From: an uncultured Ruminococcus sp.
GTDB lineage: Bacteria > Bacillota > Clostridia > Oscillospirales > Ruminococcaceae
DNA: 7,567 nucleotides
Assembly (NCBI GenBank): GCA_947174965.1
Contig: CAMWKY010000097.1
Coordinates: 1-7,567 of the forward strand
Direction of reading: 5' to 3'
Translations under genes and position numbers: made by a program
Notes under the pieces: model-generated
Seen by the model: the letters and a program-made list of their open reading frames with translations, nothing else
What the model was told of the DNA's origin: nothing
Database searches by the model: none
Shown: in pieces, positions 1 through 7,488 of the stretch
Layout of the letters: each line of letters begins with the position of its first letter
Numbering within the stretch: position 1 is the stretch's first letter

Positions 1-318
1 GTATCTTACTCTTTTCGCAGTTGCACCTTTGTCGGCACGTTGAATTTCAAGGTTATAGCGTTTATTTTTGCTGTCGTTTGCAAGAACATCAAGACAGATA
101 GAACGTGCGCTTAAAATCTGCTTCATATCATATTGTGTTTCCTGACGGATAACTTTTAAATCCTTTTTACCTGTGATGATTCTAAGCACCATTTCAGTAA
201 GTGGAATGTTATCTCTGAAAAGTTCTCTCATAAAATCATCGTCAAGAGGTCTGTATTTTGCAATTCGCTCTAAATCTTCCTGGTGGAGCTGTTCTTTGGT
301 CTTAACAGGTTTATCCAT
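1..318 (-). CDS. Rpn-family PD-(D/E)XK nuclease / putative transposase, N-terminal part (runs off left edge)
   Basis: Reading leftward from the ATG at 318-316, an open frame of 106 codons continues past the window edge, so the C-terminal part is missing. The protein shows the Rpn/PDDEXK_2 pattern: a helical N-terminus with RPLDDDFMRELFRD (residues 23-36) and LRIITGK (45-51), then the nuclease core LDV (76-78) with candidate metal-binding D77, and NLEIQ (89-93) with E91 and Q93 as the E-x-Q version of the ExK motif. Members of this family are recombination-promoting DNA endonucleases, usually about 280-320 residues, and are often present in many copies in gut Clostridia. The start is supported by GAGGAG six bases upstream (330-325) and an in-frame TAA above it. 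It is transcribed away from the topoisomerase operon, so it is probably an independent cargo gene or solo insertion. Family call is firm; activity of this copy cannot be judged from a fragment. Confidence 0.85.
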   Translation of the reverse strand, partial: MDKPVKTKEQLHQEDLERIAKYRPLDDDFMRELFRDNIPLTEMVLRIITGKKDLKVIRQETQYDMKQILSARSICLDVLANDSKNKRYNLEIQRADKGATAKRVRY

Positions 319-355
319 TGGTATCTCCTCTTTCAATTACGTTCTTCCTACTGAT

Positions 356-384
356 ATTATACCACATTTCAAAACAAAAATCAA
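356..384 (-). promoter_or_regulatory. Promoter for the Rpn-family gene
   Basis: On the minus strand TTGATT (384-379) is followed by a 17-bp spacer and a perfect TATAAT (361-356). The TATAAT is preceded by TGG, giving an extended -10. The start site would fall near 349, leaving a leader of about 30 bases before the ATG at 318. This is a consensus sigma-70/SigA-type promoter and the best one in the gap. Confidence 0.75.
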
Positions 385-428
385 TACCATTATAAATAAG
401 TATATCACATTTAGTGATGTTTTACAAT
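368..428 (+). promoter_or_regulatory. Candidate promoter region of the topoisomerase operon
   Basis: A plus-strand promoter is expected between 319 and 450, since the operon begins at 466. Two weak candidates are visible. The first is TTCAAA (368-373), a 17-bp spacer and TATAAA (391-396). The second is a -10-like TACAAT (423-428) with no convincing -35. The first overlaps the -35 of the divergent minus-strand promoter, so the two could compete for polymerase. Neither is strong, and which one is used cannot be decided from sequence. Confidence 0.4.
404..418. repeat. Short inverted repeat, possible operator
   Basis: ATCAC (404-408) and GTGAT (414-418) form a perfect 5-bp inverted repeat around a 5-base centre. 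It lies just downstream of the TATAAA candidate and just upstream of the TACAAT candidate, which is where a repressor site would act on the topoisomerase operon. Arms of 5 bp in AT-rich DNA can arise by chance, so this is only a candidate. It is too short and AT-rich to be a terminator. Confidence 0.3.
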
Positions 429-465
429 ACCAAAAGAAAATTTTTACAAAGAAAGGACTGTTTCT

Positions 466-2475
466 ATGTCAATTCTAATCATAGCCGAAAAACCGTCGGT
501 AGCTCGCAGTCTGTGTACGGTTATCGGTGCAAAAACAACAAAAAAGGGATACATTGAGGGAAACGGCTACATTGTTTCCTGGTGTGTCGGACATCTTGTA
601 GGTCTGAAATATCCCGACGATTACCTCAACGGCTGGCACGAAAAATGGAGTTTCTCACAACTTCCGATGATTCCGAAAAACTGGCTTTTCAAGGTCACGG
701 AAAGCACCAAAGAGCAGTATGAAGTCTTGAAAAACCTCGTCAGGAGAGATGATGTGACGGAAATAATCTGTGCTACCGATGCCGATAGAGAGGGTGAGTG
801 TATCTTCCGTTATGTCTACAATATGATTGGTTTCAGCAAGCCTGTAAAACGTCTTTGGGTTTCGTCACTGGAGGAATCTGCAATCCGCAAGGCTATGCGA
901 AATATGAAGCCAATGAGCGACTACGACAACTTATTCTTGGCAGGATTTTCAAGAGCAAAGGCGGACTGGCTTGTCGGAATGAACGGCTCTCGCCTGTTCT
1001 CCTGCCGTTACCGTGACCGCCTGAATATTGGCAGAGTTCAGACTCCAACCCTTGCAATGATTGTTCAGCGTGACTTTGATGTGAAGAATTTCGTTAAGCA
1101 GAAATATTTCACTGTTGACCTTGATTGTGGCGATTTTACGCTGATTTCTGCAAGAATTGATGATGAAAATATTGCTGATAATCTTGTAAATTTGTGTAAC
1201 GGAAATACCGCAAAAATCACATCTGTAAAGCGTGAAATAAAAACCGTAAATCCGCCTAAACTTTACGATTCGACAACATTACAGCGTGATGCAAACAAGA
1301 TTTACGGCTATACCGCACAGCAGACGCTTGATTGTGTTCAGTCGCTGTATGAAGCGAAAAATGTTACATATCCACGCACTGACAGCCAATATCTGAGTGA
1401 TGATATGGAACAGACGGCACTTGACGTTATCAGCATAATCGGCAGAGTGTTTCAGTTCGGCAGTGTTGCAAATCCAGATATTTCACGCTGCATAAATAAC
1501 AGCAAAGTAACGGGACATCACGCAATTATCCCGACTGTGAACATTCAGACCGCTGATTTTGTTAATATGCCGACTTCGGAGAAAAATATTCTCACGCTGA
1601 TTGCAAACCGCCTTTTGTGTGTTTCTGCTTCTGCCCATAAGTACGAATCTGTAAAAATTTCTGCTGACTGCAACAGTACAGAATTTACCGCAAACGGCAA
1701 AACTGTACTTGAAAACGGCTGGAAAAATTACGCTTTGAAATCTGCTGAAAATGACGAAGTAAAGCCGATTCCGACAGTTGCTGAGGGACAGACTTTCACG
1801 GCACACGCAGGCAAAAGTGAACACTTTACAAGTCCGCCGAAACCGTTCACGGAAGATACTCTGCTTTCCGCAATGGAACACGCAGGGCAGGAAAATTATG
1901 ATGAAAATTCGGAGAAAAAAGGTCTTGGAACTCCTGCTACCCGTGCCGGAACGATTGAGGGACTTGTCAAAAAAGGTTATGCGGAGAGAAAAGGCAAGCA
2001 GATTGTCGCAACCGAAAAAGGTGTGAATTTAATTGCTGTTGTGCCTGATGAGGTCAAATCCGCAAGCCTTACTTCCGACTGGGAAATGAAATTACAGCAG
2101 GTTGAACACGGTGAATATTCAGCAGATACTTTTATGGCTGAAATTGAAGATTTTATTCGTACTCTATGCAGCAAATATGGCTCTGCCGATTCTTCTGTAT
2201 CATTCGGAAATAACTCTGCACCAATTGGTAAGTGTCCGAAGTGCCAGAATGATGTTGTCAAAGGCAAATATGGTTACTACTGCAAGGGCAGGTGCGGAAT
2301 GAACGTCGCAAAAGTCTACGGCATAGAGCTTTCGGAAACTCAAATCAAGGGACTTTTAAGTGGAAAATCCACAAGCTACACGGCTAACGGCAAGAAAAAT
2401 ACCGTTCTGCCCGAAGTCTTTGAAAACAACTACAACGGCAGAACTTACTATCAATGGAAAACTGAAAGGAAGTAA
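466..2475 (+). CDS. topB: DNA topoisomerase III (type IA)
   Basis: This 669-residue protein is a complete type IA topoisomerase, close in length to E. coli TopB (653). It cuts one DNA strand through a tyrosine and passes another through the gap, resolving single-stranded or catenated intermediates. The TOPRIM domain starts at residue 1 with AEKPSVA (metal-binding E8) and contains ATDADREGE with D105 and D107. Further family motifs are SRAKADWLVG (162-171), GRVQTPT (189-195) and VTYPRTDS with catalytic Y302. The conserved LGTPATR is at 487-493. Near the C-terminus C590, C593, C606 and C610 form a Cys4 zinc-ribbon-like element, common in topoisomerase tails. AAAGGA (452-457) lies eight bases before the ATG and fixes the start. 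Stand-alone topB copies sit in the DNA-processing part of many Clostridia conjugative elements, which fits the genes that follow. No defect is visible. Confidence 0.95.
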   Translation: MSILIIAEKPSVARSLCTVIGAKTTKKGYIEGNGYIVSWCVGHLVGLKYPDDYLNGWHEKWSFSQLPMIPKNWLFKVTESTKEQYEVLKNLVRRDDVTEIICATDADREGECIFRYVYNMIGFSKPVKRLWVSSLEESAIRKAMRNMKPMSDYDNLFLAGFSRAKADWLVGMNGSRLFSCRYRDRLNIGRVQTPTLAMIVQRDFDVKNFVKQKYFTVDLDCGDFTLISARIDDENIADNLVNLCNGNTAKITSVKREIKTVNPPKLYDSTTLQRDANKIYGYTAQQTLDCVQSLYEAKNVTYPRTDSQYLSDDMEQTALDVISIIGRVFQFGSVANPDISRCINNSKVTGHHAIIPTVNIQTADFVNMPTSEKNILTLIANRLLCVSASAHKYESVKISADCNSTEFTANGKTVLENGWKNYALKSAENDEVKPIPTVAEGQTFTAHAGKSEHFTSPPKPFTEDTLLSAMEHAGQENYDENSEKKGLGTPATRAGTIEGLVKKGYAERKGKQIVATEKGVNLIAVVPDEVKSASLTSDWEMKLQQVEHGEYSADTFMAEIEDFIRTLCSKYGSADSSVSFGNNSAPIGKCPKCQNDVVKGKYGYYCKGRCGMNVAKVYGIELSETQIKGLLSGKSTSYTANGKKNTVLPEVFENNYNGRTYYQWKTERK

Positions 2476-2478
2476 TCA

Positions 2479-2790
2479 ATGAGTATTAACAGAAACGCAG
2501 ACAGGGAAAATCTGCACCTTGCAAATGGATATATGGAAGTCCTTATAGCTGCTCTTGACTTCAACAATTCTATAAATAAGAACTACCCTTCACTTCTTGC
2601 AAGAAATAAGGAAATTGAAAGAGATTTGGGATATGTTCGTGAGGACGGCACACTCTCCTGTTTTAAATCTATGCTTCCGAAGTATGTATATATGTTGATT
2701 GAAAACTATGCAGAACTTGCAAATAAAATGAACGAATTTATTGAAATGTTCAACGAAGGAGAAATGAAAGATGACACAGCAAGTGAATAA
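2479..2790 (+). CDS. Hypothetical 103-residue protein, operon member
   Basis: I do not recognise a family. The product is a small, soluble-looking, mostly helical protein with no signal peptide or membrane segment. Residues 14-58 mix helical and charged stretches, residues 64-92 look like one amphipathic helix, and the tail is acidic (EGEMKDDTASE). It has one cysteine (C61), so no metal site is evident. The ATG lies three bases after the topB stop, and AAAGGAAG at the end of topB (2465-2472) serves as its ribosome binding site. Its last 20 bases overlap the next gene in another frame, so it is translated with its neighbours. It carries neither of the two repeat modules found downstream. A small accessory protein of the transfer or replication machinery is a guess from context only. 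Confidence 0.8.
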   Translation: MSINRNADRENLHLANGYMEVLIAALDFNNSINKNYPSLLARNKEIERDLGYVREDGTLSCFKSMLPKYVYMLIENYAELANKMNEFIEMFNEGEMKDDTASE

Positions 2791-3280
2791 TAATATTGCC
2801 AAAATTCTCGGAGTATCTGAGGACAGCATTTCTGCCCTGCCGAAAGAAATCATCGGCTCAATGCAGGCTGTGCTTGAAAGCGTTGAGGTCAGGAATGAAG
2901 ATGATGCAAAAATGCTTTACTCCGAACTTGACGGCTATTGGAGAAAAGGAAATGTTCTCAACGGTCTGAACGATGTTGCAGGAGATACGGGTATCGACTA
3001 TACAACTCTTGTAAATCTTGACTACGATACTCAGCAGGAACTTGTTTTTGAGTATATGGCTGACAGCAGTAATACTGCACATCTTTACGATGTCGTCAAC
3101 AAGGCTCTTGCAGTTATGGAACTTGAAAACGTTGCAAAACTGACTGATATTCCTGTAAGTAGGCTGAAAGAATATCCCTTTGAAACTCAGGTGCAGCTTT
3201 GCGGTATGTATTCAATGGAATATGATGAGAACGATTCCTTTGAACTCATCAGCCGTCTTAAAGGTGTGATTGGCTTATGA
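2771..3280 (+). CDS. Hypothetical 169-residue protein built from three 29-residue repeats
   Basis: No known family is recognised, but the protein has clear internal repeats at residues 8-36, 68-96 and 120-148. They align without gaps. I/V-A is at repeat positions 2-3, G or D at 7, L/I at 13, P or D at 17, E/D at 19 and a hydrophobic residue (L/M) at 24. Copies 2 and 3 share a T-Q pair at 20-21 and Y at 28, while copy 1 has I-I and L there. The pattern IAKILGVSEDSISAL resembles a helix-turn-helix, so each unit is probably a short helical hairpin or bundle. A fourth copy lies in the next gene. There is no signal peptide or membrane helix. The start at 2771 is set by AAGGAG (2756-2761), nine bases away, and overlaps the preceding gene by 20 bases. 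The stop overlaps the next ATG as ATGA, showing translational coupling. Function is unknown; binding DNA or a partner protein is inference. Confidence 0.82.
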   Translation: MTQQVNNNIAKILGVSEDSISALPKEIIGSMQAVLESVEVRNEDDAKMLYSELDGYWRKGNVLNGLNDVAGDTGIDYTTLVNLDYDTQQELVFEYMADSSNTAHLYDVVNKALAVMELENVAKLTDIPVSRLKEYPFETQVQLCGMYSMEYDENDSFELISRLKGVIGL

Positions 3281-3648
3281 GCAGGATAAGGACAGCAGGT
3301 GCGGACTTGCGAAAAATAACCAACAAAACTTATGCAAAGTATGCTACTGAAAAGGGCGAAAAGATTGTTCTTGCACTTGAAAAGTGCTGTATTCCGTACT
3401 TTGCAAAGTTCAGCAGTACCGAAATCTCACTTACATATGATGCCGATTACAAGGAAAATGTTGAAGAAATCATCAGAAAATTGCTTTCGGGTGTTTATGA
3501 TGAAATTATGGCTGAATTAAAGCATATGAGCGATAAAAACGTATATAAACAGCTTCTTCCCGAAATAGCGGAAACTCTCGGTACTTCGGTTAGTTTTCTT
3601 AAATCCCGTCCCGATGAGGTGCAGGAAATCATCTGCAAGAGATACGTC
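2792..3648 (+). repeat. Family of four 29-residue coding repeats across two adjacent genes
   Basis: Copies lie at 2792-2878, 2972-3058 and 3128-3214 in the 169-residue gene and at 3562-3648 in the 183-residue gene. They align gaplessly as protein: hydrophobic-A at positions 2-3, L/I at 13, P in three of four at 17, E/D at 19, Q in three of four at 21, a large hydrophobic residue at 24 and Y in three of four at 28. At DNA level they have diverged, so the duplication is old and retained by selection on the protein. Confidence 0.65.
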
Positions 3649-3828
3649 AATCTGTGGTACTGCGATACTCCGACGATAAAGCGTGAACTTGCAGAACTCA
3701 TCAATCTTAGCAATTCGGAGGAACATTATGTATCAGCTGAGATTCAGCGTAAACGTGCCGAAAAGATACGCCAAACGCAGATACAGAAAGAAAACAGAGA
3801 ACGCCCTGAACGTGAAAGGAGATTTTAA
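3277..3828 (+). CDS. Hypothetical 183-residue protein combining both repeat modules of the operon
   Basis: The protein has three parts. Residues 20-70 resemble the module found at the C-termini of the two following proteins: a helix, then IPYFAKF (39-45), a strand ISLTYD (50-55) and another helix. Residues 96-124 are a copy of the 29-residue repeat of the preceding protein (EIAETLG, then FLKSRPDEVQ). Residues 156-183 are a strongly basic, charged tail (KRAEKIRQ, RERPERERR), a plausible nucleic-acid contact. There is no signal peptide or membrane segment. Its ATG overlaps the previous stop (ATGA), with AAGGTG (3261-3266) as a modest ribosome binding site, so expression is likely coupled to the gene before. 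No named family is recognised. Having both modules, it could link the upstream repeat protein with the downstream coiled-coil and TOPRIM proteins, which is inference. Confidence 0.82.
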   Translation: MSRIRTAGADLRKITNKTYAKYATEKGEKIVLALEKCCIPYFAKFSSTEISLTYDADYKENVEEIIRKLLSGVYDEIMAELKHMSDKNVYKQLLPEIAETLGTSVSFLKSRPDEVQEIICKRYVNLWYCDTPTIKRELAELINLSNSEEHYVSAEIQRKRAEKIRQTQIQKENRERPERERRF

Positions 3829-6800
3829 CAATGCCCGTACAGGATAATGAACAGCCAAAAAAGACTGATAACTTCTTTGAAAACAATGACGAACAGCGTA
3901 AAACTTCCGTAAATCAGCAGGAGAATAGCATTACAAAGTCGCAGAAACTTCTTCCCTTTCTAAATACAAAGTCGGAGATTCATCAGAATCAGATGCAGTC
4001 TTTGGATATGAAGATTGCTCGCAGAGAGGATAAGATTTCCCGAAATGAAGCCAGAATTGAGCGATTAACAGCAAAGGCTGACAGGCTTGAGGACAGAAAT
4101 ACAATGCTGAAAAATATGCTGGGCAGCGTTCCACTTGTACGCAGGCTGATTGAAAAAAATGAACAGAAAATCACTAATATCAGGGAGAATAAAATCCCGA
4201 AAAGGCAGGATAAAATAATAACTCACAAGCAGAAACTTGCGGTTTTAGCCGAAAAACGCATTGCAACGGAACATAAATTAAACCGTGTTATCGCTCTGAA
4301 TGACACGATAAAAAGTTTCTCAATCGGTCTGAATAAGGAACGACGTGAAATTTTTTCCGATGCTATGAATCGTCTGAATACGGCAAATGCGGACTGCCTG
4401 ACAGATAAAATCACGGCTCTGCAAGCGAAAAAACAGCAGATTATTGAGGAATATAACCGTCCCGAAACTTCCGTTGTGGACAAGGTTAATCTTAGTCAAA
4501 AGCTGAAAAATATTGACCAAAAAATTCACGATACGAATGAAAAAATGCAGAAATATATCCGTTCCGAAAAAAGTTTTTCCGAAAAATCGTACAATGTTGT
4601 TGATGCCACAATGAAGATGACAAGTGATAGAATTGCCAATATTTCAGAAAGTGCAACATACACAATTCCGCAGATTACTGAGAATATTTTTGACGTTGCC
4701 GACAGAGTCAGGGTGATGGATAAAAATAAAATCAATGAAGCTGCTGTTGAATTTAATGCAATGAAAAACGTTGAAATGGCGGTTGAAGATGATTTGAATA
4801 TGATTGATGGAATCATCAATAACGGCTCAAAATCGGAACTTGAAGCAGTACAGAAAGAACTGTCTGAAACGCTTGTGGCTATGAAAGAAATTTCAGGAAA
4901 CAAGTATATGATGCATAGTGTCCGTGAATCCACAGCAAAAGAAATTCCACAGATTGAGGCACAGCTTTATGAGGTCAATAAGGCTCTTGAAAAATTTGCT
5001 CCTGCGGTAGAGAATAAAGCAAAAATCAATCCCGATTATTATAAGTCCCTGCCACAGAATGAACGTCACATTGAAAGTATGTCACAACGTCAGGCGGACA
5101 AGGTTATGGCAGGTCTGACGGCAGTCGGAATCGCTTTTTCTGCTGTCAATCGTGCAAACGAAAAAACTGCAATAACTGTTGCTGAATCAGATGTTCCCGT
5201 TCTGAAAGCTGTGATGCTGAATGCTCAGAAAGCTATGGAAGAAGAATCAAAACAGGCTTGGCATTCGCTCGGTGATGCTTTCGTTGAAGCCTATGAAGAA
5301 ACCCACATTCCCGAAAACTTCGAGGTAAAAAAGCCTGAATTTAAAACGATAAATCCCGACTTTTACAAGTCGCTGACTAAGGATAACCGTTCAATCAGCG
5401 TAGAAACCAAGACAAATGCCGATAAAATTATGAAACAGCTTTCAACAAAAAATATTGAGTTTTCGGCAGTTGAACGCAAAAATGATACGGTTGCAATTAC
5501 AGTTGAAAAGGCTGACGAAAACGCATATAAAAGTATTTCGGACAGCATAAAAAATGAACGTGCAAAGCAATTCATAAATCCCGAATTTTTCAAGGCTCTG
5601 CCTGAAGAAGAACGTGCAACTCAGCGTATGCCACAAGCTCAGGCAGAACAGAAAATCAGCGAATTATCAGCAAAAAACATTCCACATTCCGCTGTTCTGA
5701 ACGGTGATAAATCTGCCGTCACAGTTGAAAAGAAAAATGTCGGAGCTGCCTTTGTAAGCCGTGATAAACTGAAAAGGTCGGCACAGCGTATCAGCAGCAA
5801 GAGCAGACAGCAGGACAGACCGAAAACACCCAATAAAAATCAGGGATTAGAATAATGCTATGAAAATTACAGATGAACAGATTGAGAGAGCAAATTCGGT
5901 AAATCTGCCGTTGTTCCTTATGGCAAACGGCTTTGAACTCAAAAGGGTCGGCAGAGAGTATTCGTGGAAAGAACACGATAGCCTGCACATCAAAAATAAT
6001 GAACCCGGTGAACGTGGACGGTGGTTTCGATTCAGCACTGATGAGGGCGGTGACAATATCAGTTTCGTCCGTGAATATATGAATAAATCATTTGTTGAAG
6101 CTGTCGAAATGCTGAATGGTGAAATCTATGTGAGGGACTTTGTTCCCTCGCACAGCTATGAATATAAGCCGAAAAAAGTGCAGAAATCTGATATTTCAAT
6201 AGTTGAAAATGATGATTGCAAGCGAGTTTTCGCTTATCTTTGCAAGACTCGTGGACTTGATTACAATATGATTTCCAAACTTGTGAAAAGCGGAAAAATA
6301 GTTCAGGAACAGAAAACAGGCAACGCTGTTTTTAAGATTTTTGATGAAAATAACAGGCTTGTCGGTGCAGAAAAAGTTGGAACATCTACGCAACAGAAAT
6401 TCAAAGGAATTGCAACAGGCTCGGCAAGCGGTTACGGCTTTGAAGTCTGCAAAGGAAACGGCGAAAATGCGTTGTTCTTTGAGTCGGCTATTGATATGCT
6501 CTCCTATCTGCAAATGTACGGCTCACAGCTTGAAAATCATCGGCTTGTATCAATGATGGGAGTAAAACCTTCTGTTGTTATTGATACAATGGAACGCTTC
6601 GGAATACCGCCTGAAAACGTGTTTATATGCTCCGACAACGATAAGGCAGGAAATGAATTATTTACACGTTTGCAGAATGAATTTCCGCAAATAAAAAGGA
6701 TTTTCCCCGATAACAGATACAAGGACTGGAATGATGCTCTCAGAGATATTCCGAAAGAAAAAGAGGAGGTCGGAAAAGTGACAACCTATGGCAACAAAAC

Positions 6801-7488
6801 CTGGAACGATGCGACAGACAACAGAAATAAAACGCTCGTTTCTATGAACGAAAATACCTTTATGAAACTGAAAAATCAGCTTGATAATTCGGGTATCAAT
6901 TACTTTGCTTATGCAAAAAAAGAATCCGTTGTTATGGCGGTCAACGACAAGGATATTGATTGGCTGAAACAGCTTGCAGGCAATGAAAATCTGCCCACTC
7001 GAAAATCCAATGTTGAGTACATACCGCCACAGAAGAATATTATCGGAAATGCAGAATATCGCTACATTTCCGATAAGCAGTATATCTCTGCTGACAGCGA
7101 TACTGCTTTGAAAATGGCTGAAATTATGCTATCCCGAAATGTTCAGTTTTCGGGCAGAATCTATCTGAATGGCAAGGCTACACTGACAGTTAGCGGTGCT
7201 GATTTGGCACACGTCAAGTCAATTCAGCAGAGTGTTATTGATATGCGTAAGCAGTTCGCAAGAGAATCAAAAGCAGGTGAAATTATCGGCAACAAGGCAT
7301 ACCGTGATATTCGTCAAAGACAGATTTATTATTCCAAACTCACTCCTGAACAGTACAAGAAAGTTCAGCCTTATCTTGATACCAATGCTGAATATAGCGG
7401 TCTTATCCGTGACAACAAGGTTATTTTTACAGTTGAAAAGGACGATTCTGCGACGTTTCATAGAGCATTGGAAAATGCACAGCGCGAG
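3334..7488 (+). repeat. Family of about seven coding modules shared by three adjacent genes
   Basis: Copies lie at 5025-5240, 5349-5564 and 5574-5780 (coiled-coil gene), 6790-6978, 7045-7248 and 7288-7488 (TOPRIM gene), and a more distant one at 3334-3486 (183-residue gene). The protein core is a helix ending in L, then I/V-x-[FYH]-[SF]-[AG], a turn with K/N/D, a strand such as AITVE, TLTV or FTVEK, then D and a second helix. The coiled-coil copies share an INP[DE] opening. The TOPRIM copies share a GN opening at residues 311, 396 and 477. The first opening is visible at DNA level as AATCCCGA in all three coiled-coil copies. Confidence 0.7.
3831..5855 (+). CDS. Coiled-coil protein with three C-terminal repeat modules
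   Basis: This 674-residue protein has a polar, Q/N-rich N-terminus (1-45), then a long highly charged helical region (about 47-390) with coiled-coil character, especially 56-95, 105-160 and 190-245. The C-terminal third holds three copies of one module at about 399-470, 507-578 and 582-650. Each opens with INP[DE][FY][FY]K and has an R, a helix ending in L, I-x-x-[SA]-A-V such as IEFSAV (542-547), and a strand such as AITVEK (555-560). The last 30 residues are basic (KLKRSAQRISSKSR) and may touch DNA or RNA. No signal peptide, transmembrane helix or catalytic motif is seen. The start is supported by AAAGGAG (3815-3821), nine bases upstream. The next gene carries the same module, which suggests a shared partner or assembly. 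I know no confident name; a scaffold or a domain set like the large polyvalent proteins of mobile elements is possible. Confidence 0.85.
   Translation: MPVQDNEQPKKTDNFFENNDEQRKTSVNQQENSITKSQKLLPFLNTKSEIHQNQMQSLDMKIARREDKISRNEARIERLTAKADRLEDRNTMLKNMLGSVPLVRRLIEKNEQKITNIRENKIPKRQDKIITHKQKLAVLAEKRIATEHKLNRVIALNDTIKSFSIGLNKERREIFSDAMNRLNTANADCLTDKITALQAKKQQIIEEYNRPETSVVDKVNLSQKLKNIDQKIHDTNEKMQKYIRSEKSFSEKSYNVVDATMKMTSDRIANISESATYTIPQITENIFDVADRVRVMDKNKINEAAVEFNAMKNVEMAVEDDLNMIDGIINNGSKSELEAVQKELSETLVAMKEISGNKYMMHSVRESTAKEIPQIEAQLYEVNKALEKFAPAVENKAKINPDYYKSLPQNERHIESMSQRQADKVMAGLTAVGIAFSAVNRANEKTAITVAESDVPVLKAVMLNAQKAMEEESKQAWHSLGDAFVEAYEETHIPENFEVKKPEFKTINPDFYKSLTKDNRSISVETKTNADKIMKQLSTKNIEFSAVERKNDTVAITVEKADENAYKSISDSIKNERAKQFINPEFFKALPEEERATQRMPQAQAEQKISELSAKNIPHSAVLNGDKSAVTVEKKNVGAAFVSRDKLKRSAQRISSKSRQQDRPKTPNKNQGLE

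Noticed and set aside
404..418. Inverted repeat as a terminator for either divergent gene
   Set aside because: The arms are only 5 bp and AT-rich, there is no U-tract, and both flanking genes start rather than end here.
173..478. A 101-codon plus-strand frame over the left part of the window
   Set aside because: It runs antisense through the Rpn-family gene, which has clear family motifs and a good start, and its end overlaps the topB start. It has no ribosome binding site or recognisable product.
1483..1881. A 132-codon minus-strand frame
   Set aside because: It is antisense to the conserved, intact topoisomerase III gene and shows no family features of its own.
4526..4933. A 135-codon minus-strand frame, hydrophobic and serine-rich
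   Set aside because: It lies wholly inside the coiled-coil gene on the opposite strand. Its composition is the antisense image of K/E/A-rich helix codons, and no start signal is present.
3831..5855. Possible phage tape-measure or surface protein reading of the coiled-coil gene
   Set aside because: There is no signal peptide, transmembrane segment or LPXTG-type anchor. Its C-terminal modules are shared with the adjacent TOPRIM protein, and the neighbours are DNA-processing genes, not virion genes.
6196..6513. A 105-codon minus-strand frame
   Set aside because: It is antisense to the DUF3991/TOPRIM coding region and has no promoter, ribosome binding site or recognisable motif.
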